From assembly GCF_001708445.1 (NCBI RefSeq), contig NZ_CP015637.1:4527001-4591000 (forward strand): DNA of 64,000 nucleotides, written 5' to 3'. A program made the translations under genes and the position numbers. Shown one piece after another: positions 35,233 to 44,125 of this stretch. Below the pieces are notes generated by a model. The model was given only the letters and a program-made list of their open reading frames with translations, did not search any database and was not told the DNA's origin. The stretch is from Pseudomonas fluorescens. Its GTDB lineage: Bacteria; Pseudomonadota; Gammaproteobacteria; Pseudomonadales; Pseudomonadaceae. Positions within the stretch are counted from its first letter, which is position 1, and each line of letters begins with the position of its first letter.

Positions 35233-35928
35233 TTGAACGAACACACACTCTCCACCCGCCTGGAACGCGTGGCGGCGCATGTGCCGCCTGGGGCGCGGTT
35301 GGCGGATATCGGCTCGGACCACGCCTACCTGCCGGTGGCGTTGATGCGTCGCGGTGTGATCGCAGCAGCGGTGGCGGGGGAGGTGGCGGCGACGCCCTTC
35401 CACGCGGCGGAACGGACCGTGCGCGACAATGGCCTGGAGCAGCAAGTCAGCGTGCGCCTGGCCGATGGCTTGGCGGCCATCACGCCGGCAGATGCGATCA
35501 CCGCCATCAGCCTGTGCGGCATGGGCGGCGAGACGATCCGTGACATCCTCGCCAGCGGCACGGCGTACCTCAACGGCCAGGAGCGTCTGATCCTGCAACC
35601 CAACGGCGGCGAGCAACCGCTGCGCCACTGGCTGATGGACAATGGCTACCGCATCCTGGTCGAGGAGCTGTTGCAGGAAAACCGTTTCTACTACGAAATC
35701 ATCGTCGCCGAACGTGCCGAACCAGTGGTGTACAGTGCCGAGGCGTTGTACTTCGGCCCGCTGCTGATGCAGGCGCGCAGCCCGGTGTTCCTGGCCAAAT
35801 GGCAACGCCTGCTGCGCCAGAAACACAAGACCCTGGCCAGTTTCCAGCAAGCGCGGCAGGCGGTGCCGCAGGCCAAGGTGCAGGAACTTGTCCAGCAGGT
35901 GCAGTGGATTACCGCGTTGCTGGCTTGA
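35233..35928 (+). CDS. trmK: tRNA (adenine(22)-N1)-methyltransferase TrmK
   Basis: SAM-dependent methyltransferase modifying A22 of tRNA. Motifs are RLADIGSDHAYLPV (SAM loop), SLCGMGGETIRDIL and LILQPNGGEQPLRHWL, the catalytic NPPY-like region. A TTG start at 35233 is chosen because AAGGA lies at good spacing and the resulting 231 residues fit the family. The open frame upstream encodes unrelated sequence. It follows the argE-like gene by about 105 bases. Confidence 0.85.
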   Translation: MNEHTLSTRLERVAAHVPPGARLADIGSDHAYLPVALMRRGVIAAAVAGEVAATPFHAAERTVRDNGLEQQVSVRLADGLAAITPADAITAISLCGMGGETIRDILASGTAYLNGQERLILQPNGGEQPLRHWLMDNGYRILVEELLQENRFYYEIIVAERAEPVVYSAEALYFGPLLMQARSPVFLAKWQRLLRQKHKTLASFQQARQAVPQAKVQELVQQVQWITALLA

Positions 35929-35961
35929 ACTCAATTCAACGATTCATCAAGGAAGCCCACC

Positions 35962-36270
35962 ATGGCAGACGCCACCGACTCAGCCTTCTACGACCGCGCC
36001 GACGCCCATATCGAGCTGTCGAACGAGCAACTCAAGACCCTTGAAAACATCGGCCAGGTCAGCGCCTCGATGACCTTCGGGACCACGCGTTTCAATGCCT
36101 GGGCCAGCGCGCGCAGTTTCAAGTCCGGGGCGGAGATGGCCGACGCACGCGAAGCGCTGTTGAAGTATTTCACCGAGCAATACCGACTGATGCTTGAGGA
36201 CAATCTGGATGACCACATCAACAATTTCAGCCAGTACATGCAGGTAAATGCGTCGCCCGCCGGCGAATAA
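35962..36270 (+). CDS. DUF3144 family protein (102 aa)
   Basis: Small soluble protein resembling DUF3144, with AFYDRADAHIELSN at the start and FGTTRFNAWASA in the centre; the C-terminal half is helical. GGAAG precedes the ATG. Function is unknown. From its stop to the next start (36271-36506) I see no gene. Confidence 0.75.
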   Translation: MADATDSAFYDRADAHIELSNEQLKTLENIGQVSASMTFGTTRFNAWASARSFKSGAEMADAREALLKYFTEQYRLMLEDNLDDHINNFSQYMQVNASPAGE

Positions 36271-36506
36271 GCGAAAGGGGCGTAAAGAGCGGTTACAGTT
36301 TGCCCAGCGCACCTGAGTGCTTTTGCCCCATTTTCGTGCGCACCGCGCCCGTTATTCAGCCGCACCCTGCCTATCTGCGGGCCCCATGCCGACGGCCCGT
36401 ATCTTGCTTGAGCCTTCCCAATCAATGACATGGCATTTTGCCGTTAGTCATTTCATGGTTTCGCCCTGCGTTGTACCACGTGGGTTGTTTTGGGGAGTGG
36501 TCGGCC

Positions 36507-38564
36507 ATGCACAGTCTTTTATCACCCGGTATCCGCCTGCTCGGACGTTTTGGTTTTGCGCGCAAGTTCCAGATTCTATTCATTCTGTTCATGCTGCCCC
36601 TGGCCGGGAGCCTGTGGCTGATCGGGTTGGACTATCGCGATAAATTAGCGGTGATTTCCAGCGAAACGTCCGGCGTTCACCAACTGCTGGCTCTGGATTC
36701 GCTGGATGGCCAATTGACCGCCCAGCGCAACCTGGCGTCGCGCTGGAAAGCCCTGGACCTGCTGCGTGAACCGACGCCTGCGGCCAAGGTGGCGATGGAC
36801 AAGGTGGATGCCAATAACCCGCTGATCCTGCAAAGCCTGCAAGCCCTGGGCGATGCGCTCAAGGCTCGGGGCGTCAGCGCCGACACCCTGGCCCGCTTCG
36901 AGGCGTTGCAGGCAACGGTCAAGGGCATGGACGTGCAATCCCTGCGCACGGTGGGCTGGTGGCCGGACGGTTACGACCGCTTCACCTCGGCCCTGACCGC
37001 CCTGCAAACCCTGCGCGAGCAGATCGCCCTCGACACCGGCCTGATCCTCGATCCCTGGCTGGAAACTTACCTGCTGATGCAGGTTTCCACCCAGCAAACG
37101 CCAGACCTGATCGAGCGTATCGGGCGCATGGCCAGTGTGGGTCAGTCGTCCGTCGCCTCGGGGCAGTTCACCTTGCAAAGCCGTTTGCAGATGCGTGACC
37201 TGCGCAGCCGCATCGGTGATGCGCGGGAGCAACTGGTCAAGGCGACGGCGTCGCTCAAGGCCAAGCAATACCCTGGCCTGGAACCCTGGATCGCCCAGTA
37301 CGACAACAGCCTGCAATTGCTGGATAGCGAGCTCAAAGTGCTTGACGATGGCGTGTTCGGCGGCAGCATCAAGCTCGATCCCGCCGGTTTCGAGCGCAGT
37401 GTCGACGCCATGCTCGGTAGCCTGGGCGCGCTGCGCAACCAGTCGCTGGGCTCACTGGAAGCGCGCCTGAGCTATTACCACGACCGTTCCCTTCAGCAGT
37501 TCATCCCTGTAGTGGCGACGTTCAGCCTGCTGGCCTTGGCGGCGCTGTACCTGTTCATGTGCCTGCAAGCCTCGATCCGCCGCAGTGCCAGCGGTATCAC
37601 CACCTTGGCCGAGTCCCTGCGTGACGGCAACCTGTGCGTGGAAGTGGCGGTGGAAGGGCGCGACGAACTGGCGGTCATCAGCACCGCGCTCAACGTGGCG
37701 GTGGTGCAGTTGCGCACCAGCCTGCTCGGGGTCAACCACGAGACCCAGCAGCTCGGTTCTGCCGTGCTCACCCTCAATACGCAATCGAGCAGCACCCTCG
37801 GCGACGTCGAAGACCAGCAACACCAGATCAGCCAGATCGCCGCCGCCGCCACGCAGTTGGCCGCCACCTCCATGGGCGTCGCCAAGAGCTGTGAACAAGC
37901 CTCCGGCAGCGCCCAGCAGACCCGGCGCATCGCCGAAGACAGCAGCCGCGACAGCCTGCGCACCACGGCGAGCATCCAGCAGCTCAACCAGCGCCTGACC
38001 GACACGGCCAACGCCCTGGAGCAAGTGAGCCAGCAGGGCCAGCAGATTCAATCGGTGGTCGACACCATTCGCGGCATCGCCGAACAAACCAACCTGCTGG
38101 CGCTCAACGCCGCCATCGAAGCCGCTCGCGCCGGCGAGCAGGGCAGGGGCTTTGCCGTGGTGGCCGATGAAGTGCGCAGCCTGTCACAACGCACCCAGGC
38201 CTCCACCGCGCAGATCGCCAGCACGGTGGACAGCCTGCGCGCCACGGTCAGCCAGGCCGTCACGCTGATGGGCGCCGCCTGCGAACAGGCGCTGACCGAT
38301 GCCGAGTCCGTCACCGGGCTGGGCACGCGGCTGGGCGAGATCGCCGGGGCTGTGCAGAATGTCACCGACACCCTGGCGCAGATTGCGGCGGCGGTGGAAG
38401 AACAAGCCACCACGGCGGATGAAGTGAGCGGCAATATCCAACAGGTCGACCAGGCGGCAGGGCGCTTGCTCGACGGCGCGCGGGCGGTGAATCAGGCGGC
38501 GGATACGCTGAGTAAGGGCAGCCGTGCCCTGAGCGACAACACCGCGCGTTTTCGCCTGAGCTGA
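36507..38564 (+). CDS. Methyl-accepting chemotaxis protein with large periplasmic domain
   Basis: Chemoreceptor of 685 residues. Helix 1 (about 22-45) and helix 2 (about 330-350) enclose an unusually large all-helical periplasmic region of about 285 residues, compatible with a two-module sensor. A weak HAMP and a long signalling coiled coil follow, with the tip [19 protein letters not shown] intact. There is no C-terminal tether pentapeptide. The ATG at 36507 is preceded by GGGAG; an in-frame upstream start at 36438 lacks support. The ligand is unknown. Confidence 0.9.
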   Translation: MHSLLSPGIRLLGRFGFARKFQILFILFMLPLAGSLWLIGLDYRDKLAVISSETSGVHQLLALDSLDGQLTAQRNLASRWKALDLLREPTPAAKVAMDKVDANNPLILQSLQALGDALKARGVSADTLARFEALQATVKGMDVQSLRTVGWWPDGYDRFTSALTALQTLREQIALDTGLILDPWLETYLLMQVSTQQTPDLIERIGRMASVGQSSVASGQFTLQSRLQMRDLRSRIGDAREQLVKATASLKAKQYPGLEPWIAQYDNSLQLLDSELKVLDDGVFGGSIKLDPAGFERSVDAMLGSLGALRNQSLGSLEARLSYYHDRSLQQFIPVVATFSLLALAALYLFMCLQASIRRSASGITTLAESLRDGNLCVEVAVEGRDELAVISTALNVAVVQLRTSLLGVNHETQQLGSAVLTLNTQSSSTLGDVEDQQHQISQIAAAATQLAATSMGVAKSCEQASGSAQQTRRIAEDSSRDSLRTTASIQQLNQRLTDTANALEQVSQQGQQIQSVVDTIRGIAEQTNLLALNAAIEAARAGEQGRGFAVVADEVRSLSQRTQASTAQIASTVDSLRATVSQAVTLMGAACEQALTDAESVTGLGTRLGEIAGAVQNVTDTLAQIAAAVEEQATTADEVSGNIQQVDQAAGRLLDGARAVNQAADTLSKGSRALSDNTARFRLS

Positions 38565-38580
38565 ACGCTCACCGCGTTTG

Positions 38581-38763
38581 CTGTGGCGAGCTAGCTGTTG
38601 TGGAGTGGGCCGTTGTGGCGAGCGGGGTTGTTGTTGTGGCGAGCGGGCTTGCCCCGCGTTGGGCTGCGAAGCAGCCCCTTTACAGGCGATGTGTTTTTAA
38701 CTGACACACCGCGGTGCCTGGTTTTGGGGCTGCTGCGCAGCCCAACGCGGGGCAAGCCCGCTC
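38581..38763. repeat. REPIN with tandemly expanded left edge, interrupted by an IS
   Basis: The inverted arms are 38631-38678 and 38726-38763. The spacer, with TGTGTTTTTAACTGACACAC, is almost identical to that of the REPIN at 58.6 kb. Left of the first arm, GTTGTGGCGAGCGGG-like pieces are repeated in degenerate form (38581-38640). The right arm is cut by the insertion sequence that starts at 38764, and its last part reappears at 40128. Confidence 0.8.
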
Positions 38764-40127
38764 GGGGGTGTCAGAAATTTTGTGTTCGGGCATAACATGA
38801 GTAAGAGGTGCATGTATGCCAACCAAAAAGAAACCCGCGTTGCGAGAGCTGCCGAAAATCCCGAAAGAGCTGCTCGAGCAATTCACCGATGGACCGATGA
38901 CCGCTGAAGCTATCGAGGACGCGTCTGCGGCGTTCAAGAAGGCTTTGATCGAGCGAGCGCTGAGTGCAGAGCTAGGTCACCACTTGGGCTATCCGCCGGG
39001 CGCGCAGCGCCCAGAGGATGAAACCAACCAGCGCAATGGCAAAAGCGGCAAGACGGTTCTAACCGGCGACGGTCCGCTCCGACTGGATATTCCCCGCGAC
39101 CGGGACGGCAGTTTTTCGCCCATTTTGATCCCCAAGCACGAACGCCGCTACACCGGTTTCGACGACAAGATCATCGCCATGTATGCCCGTGGAATGACGG
39201 TCAGAGAGATCCGAGCGTTTCTTTCCGAGCAGTACGGTACTGACGTTTCTCCCGACTTCATCAGCTCTGTAACCGACGAGGTCATGGCAGAGATCGGTGC
39301 ATGGCAACAGCGGCCTTTGGAGCCGATGTATCCGGTTATTTTCTTCGATGCTCTACGGGTCAAAATTCGCGAAGAGGGGCTGGTTCGCAACAAGGCGATT
39401 TACTTGGCCCTGGGCGTTTTGCCTGACGGAACACGCGATATTCTCGGCATCTGGGTAGAAAATACCGAGGGCGCCAAGTTCTGGATGAAAGTTTTCAACG
39501 ACCTCAAGACACGCGGCGTCGAAGACGTGTTGATTGCTGTGACCGATGGACTGAAAGGCATGCCAGAGGCTCTCAACGCCGTATTTCCAGACACGACACT
39601 GCAAACATGCATTGTTCATCTGATCCGCAACAGTCTTGATTACGCGGCCTGGGACAAGCGTCGCGAACTGGCCAAGGCGCTCAAACCGATCTATCAGGCG
39701 GTGACCGCCGAAGCGGCCGAGCAGGCGCTGGATGCGTTTGAAAGCGGGCCATGGGGCAAGCAGTATCCGACGGTAGTGGCTGCCTGGCGCCGCGCTTGGG
39801 ATCGTGTGATCCCATTTTTCGTGTTCCCGCCGGCGATTCGAAAAGTGATCTACACGACCAACGCCATTGAGAGCATCAACGCTCAGTTGCGCAAGATCAT
39901 CAAGACCCGAGGTCACTTCCCGACCGACGATGCGGCGACAAAACTGATCTGGCTTGGACTGCGCAATATCACCGCAAACTGGGGCTCCGCGGCCCATGAC
40001 TGGAAAAGTGCGATGAATCAATTTGCGATTCTGTACGGAGATCGATTTATCAGGCCGACCTGGTAAAAGCACGGCCTGCCTGACGGCAGGCCGTTACCGG
40101 CCCGCACACAAAATATCTGACAGTCCC
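38764..40127 (+). mobile_element. IS256-family insertion sequence
   Basis: An element of about 1364 bp. Its imperfect terminal inverted repeats share TGTCAGA and ATTTTGTGT and end in CGGGC (left about 38764-38791, right about 40100-40127). The nonamer AGCCCGCTC occurs directly before (38755-38763) and after (40128-40136) the element, a target duplication of the size expected for IS256. Target sequence and flanks show that it landed inside the arm of a REPIN. Confidence 0.85.
38816..40066 (+). CDS. IS256-family (mutator-type) transposase
   Basis: DDE transposase of 416 residues. Family features are the N-terminal LSAELGHHLGYPPG region, the first catalytic Asp in VIFFDALRVKIRE, the second in IAVTDGLKGMPEA followed by VHLIRNSLDYAAWDKR, and the Glu in YTTNAIESINAQLRK. 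The reading frame is complete and the inverted repeats are intact, so the element looks able to move. Confidence 0.96.
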   Translation: MPTKKKPALRELPKIPKELLEQFTDGPMTAEAIEDASAAFKKALIERALSAELGHHLGYPPGAQRPEDETNQRNGKSGKTVLTGDGPLRLDIPRDRDGSFSPILIPKHERRYTGFDDKIIAMYARGMTVREIRAFLSEQYGTDVSPDFISSVTDEVMAEIGAWQQRPLEPMYPVIFFDALRVKIREEGLVRNKAIYLALGVLPDGTRDILGIWVENTEGAKFWMKVFNDLKTRGVEDVLIAVTDGLKGMPEALNAVFPDTTLQTCIVHLIRNSLDYAAWDKRRELAKALKPIYQAVTAEAAEQALDAFESGPWGKQYPTVVAAWRRAWDRVIPFFVFPPAIRKVIYTTNAIESINAQLRKIIKTRGHFPTDDAATKLIWLGLRNITANWGSAAHDWKSAMNQFAILYGDRFIRPTW

Positions 40128-40140
40128 AGCCCGCTCGCCA

Positions 40141-40289
40141 CAACAAGCCCTCTCCCCCTACAACAAGCCCTCTGACCACTTCAAGCCCTCTCCCCCACAA
40201 CAGGCCTACTCCCCACAACAAGCCCTCTCCCCCACAACAAACCCTCCGGCCACTTCAAGCCCTCTCCCTCGCAACAGCCCCGCTCGCCA
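40141..40289. repeat. Two-level degenerate tandem repeat derived from a REP edge
   Basis: Eight units of 16-21 bases, each starting CAACAAGCCCTCT or a near variant, run from 40141 to 40289. Four consecutive units form a block of about 75 bases that is itself duplicated (40141-40215 and 40216-40289). The unit resembles the REP outer edge CCCGCTCGCCACAACAAG. It lies between the IS and the pap stop codon. Confidence 0.7.
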
Positions 40290-40309
40290 CGAGTCAGTTA
40301 CCCAGCCAC

Positions 40310-41824
40310 TTATTTCTTTTTCTTTTTATCGTGCTTGTCGGACTTGGCGAACGCTTCTTCCAAGGCCAGGTTGATGGTGCGTAGCACCTTGACCCGCGCC
40401 CAACGCTTGTCATTGGCCTCCACCAGGGTCCACGGCGAGACCTCGGTGCTGGTGCGGTCGACCATATCGCCCACCGCCGCGCGGTAGTCGTCCCACTTGT
40501 CGCGGTTGCGCCAGTCGTCCTCGGTGATCTTGAAGCGCTTGAACGGGATCGCCTCACGGGCCTGGAAACGCTCCAGTTGGGTCTGCTTATCGATAGCCAG
40601 CCAGAACTTGACCACAATCACCCCCGCATCGCGCAGTTGCTCCTCGAAGTCGTTGATCTCGCCATAGGCACGCAACCAGTCGGCCGGGGTGCAGAAGCCT
40701 TCGATGCGCTCCACCAACACTCGGCCATACCACGACCGGTCGAATACCGTGAACATGCCGCGTGCCGGGATCTGCCGCCAGAAACGCCAGAGGTAAGGCT
40801 GAGCCCGTTCGTCTTCGGTGGGTGCGGCGATCGGGATGATGCGGTACTGGCGCGGGTCGAGGGCCGCGGCGACACGGCGGATCGCCCCCCCCTTCCCGGC
40901 GGCATCGTTGCCTTCGAACACAGTGACCAGGGCGTGCTTGCGCATGCGTTTGTCGCGCATCAGGCCAGAGAGGCGCGCCTGCTCGGTAATCAGTTGTTCT
41001 TCGTAATCGTCCTTGTCCAGGCTCAAGGTCATGTCGAGGCTGTTCAGCAGGCTCACCTGGTCCACCGCGGCAGGCAAAGGCGCCGGGTTCATGCCGCTGG
41101 CCTTGCCCCTGGCTTGCTTCAAGGCGTTTTGCAGGCCTTCGAGCAGGATCTTGCCCACGGTCAGGCCACGGTAATAGGGGTCGACACCTTCGATCACATG
41201 CCACGGCGCATAGTCACGGCTGGTGCGGCGCAGCACGCGCTCGCCAAAATGCACGAACTTGTCGTAGGTCTGCGATTGCTGCCAGTCCAGCGGGCTGATG
41301 CGCCAGCTGTGCAGCGGGTCATCGGCCAGGGCCTTGAGTCGCGCCTTCATCTGTTTCTTGGACAGGTGGAACCAGAACTTGAAGATCACCGCGCCCTCAT
41401 CGCAGAACATCTTCTCCAGGCGCTCGGCACCGGCGATGGCCTGGTCGAGCCGCGCATCCTTGATCTCGCCGTGCACGCGGCTTTGCAGCATCTGGCTGTA
41501 CCAATTGCCAAAAAACACGCCCATGCGGCCCTTGGCGGGCAGTTGGCGCCAGTAGCGCCAGGCCGGGGGGCGCGCCAGTTCCTCGTCGGTCTGCTGGTCG
41601 AAGGTGCGCACTTCGATCAGGCGCGGGTCCATCCATTCATTGAGCAGCTTGACCGTCTCGCCCTTGCCCGCACCTTCAACCCCGTTGATCAGGATGATCA
41701 CCGGAAAACGCTTCTGCTGCTGCAACTCGTATTGCACTTCGAGCAAGGCTTCGCGCAGGGCGGGCACCTCGGTGTCGTAGGTGTCTTTGTCGATGGCGTG
41801 ACCGATTTCGGCGGATTCGAACAT
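40310..41824 (-). CDS. pap: Polyphosphate:AMP phosphotransferase (tandem PPK2)
   Basis: Enzyme of 504 residues that phosphorylates AMP to ADP with polyphosphate. Two PPK2 domains are arranged in tandem, with P-loops NGVEGAGKGETVK (about residue 48) and FEGNDAAGKGGAIRR (about 300), and the lid motif DRSWYGRVLVER in the second. The duplicated architecture identifies PAP rather than single-domain PPK2. The ATG at 41824 has GGAG eight bases upstream; the longer frame to 41875 has no such site. It ends in a lysine-rich tail. Confidence 0.92.
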   Translation of the reverse strand: MFESAEIGHAIDKDTYDTEVPALREALLEVQYELQQQKRFPVIILINGVEGAGKGETVKLLNEWMDPRLIEVRTFDQQTDEELARPPAWRYWRQLPAKGRMGVFFGNWYSQMLQSRVHGEIKDARLDQAIAGAERLEKMFCDEGAVIFKFWFHLSKKQMKARLKALADDPLHSWRISPLDWQQSQTYDKFVHFGERVLRRTSRDYAPWHVIEGVDPYYRGLTVGKILLEGLQNALKQARGKASGMNPAPLPAAVDQVSLLNSLDMTLSLDKDDYEEQLITEQARLSGLMRDKRMRKHALVTVFEGNDAAGKGGAIRRVAAALDPRQYRIIPIAAPTEDERAQPYLWRFWRQIPARGMFTVFDRSWYGRVLVERIEGFCTPADWLRAYGEINDFEEQLRDAGVIVVKFWLAIDKQTQLERFQAREAIPFKRFKITEDDWRNRDKWDDYRAAVGDMVDRTSTEVSPWTLVEANDKRWARVKVLRTINLALEEAFAKSDKHDKKKKK

Positions 41825-41965
41825 AGGCTGCTCCGTTTCAAGATGGATCAAGACTAGCGGATTGGGCAACGCCATGCGGGAGGAAATTCCACGTGCGCTT
41901 GCCGTGGGTCAATTCAAAGGCTGTTGATCGGCTAGAATGGCGGCCTTGCCTTTGCCGAGTCGCCC

Positions 41966-43960
41966 ATGAACCCCGTAACCCACGCCCAGCTCGACTGGGA
42001 TGACCAAGGTCGCCCGCACTCACGGGTATTCGACGACGTGTACTTTTCCGACAAATCGGGCCTGGAAGAAACCCGTTATGTGTTCCTCGAACAGAACCGT
42101 TTGCAGGAGCGTTTTGCTGCCTTGCCGGTGAATGGATGCCTGGTGATCGGCGAGACCGGTTTCGGCACTGGCCTGAATTTTCTCTGCGCCTGGCAGTTGT
42201 TTGAACAGCAGGCCGTAGCCGGTGCGCGCTTGCACTTTGTCAGCGTTGAGAAATACCCGCTGAGCCACGCCGACCTGCAACGCGCACTCGCCCTGTGGCC
42301 CGAGCTGCAACCCTTCGCCGAATCCTTACTGGCGCAGTACGTCGCGATCCACCAAGGCTTCCAGCGCCTGGTGCTGGCCAACGGCCGTGTGACCTTGACG
42401 CTGTTGATCGGTGACGCCCTGGAGCAATTACCGCAACTGGATGCGCAAGTCGATGCATGGTTTCTCGATGGCTTCGCCCCCGCCAAAAACCCCGACATGT
42501 GGACCGCCGAGCTGTTCGCCGAACTGGCACGCCTGGCGGCCCCTGGAGCGACCATCAGCACGTTTACCAGCACCGGTTGGGTGCGGCGGCTGATCAATGC
42601 CGCCGGGTTCAAGATGAAACGCACGCCGGGTATTGGCCACAAATGGGAGATCCTGCGGGGTGAATACCTTGGGTGGCCGGCCGACACCCCGCCGCCGCCC
42701 CCGGACAAACCGTGGTTCGCCCGTCCAACGCCGCTGCACGGTGAGCGCAGCGCCCTGGTGATCGGGGGTGGCCTGGCCGGCTGCGCTACGGCAGCCAGCC
42801 TCGCGGCACGCGGCTGGCGCGTCAAGCTGCTGGAACGACATGCGGGCCTGGCGCAGGAAGCCTCAGGCAACCCGCAAGGCGTGCTTTACCTCAAGCTGTC
42901 AGCGCACGGCACGGCACTTTCGCAGTTGATCCTCAGCGGTTTCGGCCATACCCGACGCCTGTTGGAACACCTGCACCGAGGCGTCGACTGGGACGGTTGC
43001 GGCGTGCTTCAACTGGCCTTCAACGCCAAGGAAGCCGAGCGCCAGGCACAGTTGGCCGGCGCATTCGCCCCTGGCCTGCTGCATCGGCTCGATCAGGCCC
43101 AGGCCCAGGCTCGTGCCGGTGTGGCGCTGGAGCATGGCGGGCTGTTCTACCCCGAAGGCGGTTGGGTGCACCCGCCAGCGTTATGCGAATGGCAAGCCCG
43201 GCACCCTCTGATCACCGTGCTGACGCATCACGAAGCCCTTGAGTTGCAACGCGTCGACGGTCAATGGCGCGCCCTGGCCGGCGACACCTTGCTGGCCAGC
43301 GCCAGTGTGGTGGTGCTGGCCAACGCAGCGCAGATCAAGCACTTCGCGTTCAGCGCCGACCTGCCCCTCAAGCGCATTCGCGGGCAAATCACCCGCTTGG
43401 CGCAAACCCCGGCGAGCCAGGCGTTGGCCACGGTGGTGTGCGCCGAGGGCTATGTGGCCCCGGCGCGCCTGGGGGAGCACACGCTGGGCGCCAGCTTCGA
43501 TTTCAAGAGCGATGACCTGACCCCCACGGTCGCCGAGCATGTCGGCAACCTGGACATGCTGCGGGAAATATCCGTCGACCTGCTGCACCGCCTGGGCGCC
43601 GACCACCTTGCCGGCGAGGACCTGCAAGGTCGCGCCGCGTTTCGCTGCACCAGCCCGGACTACCTGCCGATTGTCGGGCCACTGGCCGATCGCGCGGCCT
43701 TTGACCACGCCTATGCGGCACTGCGCAAGGACGCCCGACAGGTACCCGAGGCCGCCTGCCCATGGCTCGACGGCCTGTATATCAACAGCGGCCATGGCTC
43801 CCGTGGGCTGGTGACCGCCCCCCTGTGCGCGGAACTGTTGGCGGCATGGCTGGACGATGAACCCTTGCCGGTGCCTAAAAGCGTGGCCGACGCCTGCCAT
43901 CCGAATCGGTTCGCCTTGCGCGCATTGATTCGCGGCACGGGCGGCTCCTCTGCGCAGTAA
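41966..43960 (+). CDS. mnmC: Bifunctional tRNA mnm5s2U34 biosynthesis protein MnmC
   Basis: Protein of 664 residues making the wobble base mnm5s2U. The N-terminal methyltransferase domain (1 to about 240) has GETGFGTGLNFLCAW as SAM loop and DAWFLDGFAPAKNPDMW. The C-terminal FAD oxidoreductase begins with ALVIGGGLAGCATAASLAA at about residue 262 and ends with NSGHGSRGLVTAP. The N-terminal part performs the final methylation and the C-terminal part removes the carboxymethyl group. It is divergent from pap. Confidence 0.95.
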   Translation: MNPVTHAQLDWDDQGRPHSRVFDDVYFSDKSGLEETRYVFLEQNRLQERFAALPVNGCLVIGETGFGTGLNFLCAWQLFEQQAVAGARLHFVSVEKYPLSHADLQRALALWPELQPFAESLLAQYVAIHQGFQRLVLANGRVTLTLLIGDALEQLPQLDAQVDAWFLDGFAPAKNPDMWTAELFAELARLAAPGATISTFTSTGWVRRLINAAGFKMKRTPGIGHKWEILRGEYLGWPADTPPPPPDKPWFARPTPLHGERSALVIGGGLAGCATAASLAARGWRVKLLERHAGLAQEASGNPQGVLYLKLSAHGTALSQLILSGFGHTRRLLEHLHRGVDWDGCGVLQLAFNAKEAERQAQLAGAFAPGLLHRLDQAQAQARAGVALEHGGLFYPEGGWVHPPALCEWQARHPLITVLTHHEALELQRVDGQWRALAGDTLLASASVVVLANAAQIKHFAFSADLPLKRIRGQITRLAQTPASQALATVVCAEGYVAPARLGEHTLGASFDFKSDDLTPTVAEHVGNLDMLREISVDLLHRLGADHLAGEDLQGRAAFRCTSPDYLPIVGPLADRAAFDHAYAALRKDARQVPEAACPWLDGLYINSGHGSRGLVTAPLCAELLAAWLDDEPLPVPKSVADACHPNRFALRALIRGTGGSSAQ

Positions 43961-44125
43961 CGGGCCACTCGCCGCGCAGGATCGCACCGGAGCAGCCAAG
44001 GCTCTTGGCCTTATAACAGATTGTTCTAAAACTCCAATCATAGGGGCGTGTCAGTTTCTGGGTACGCGCCCTTTAGGCGCATTGAGTATTTACCCCTCCC
44101 CAACGGAAAAACCGGTAAGGAACTT

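Noticed and set aside
40141..40289. Short repeats resembling a CRISPR array
   Set aside because: Units are 16-21 bases, degenerate and without unique spacers, and no cas genes are near; they are REP-edge tandem repeats.
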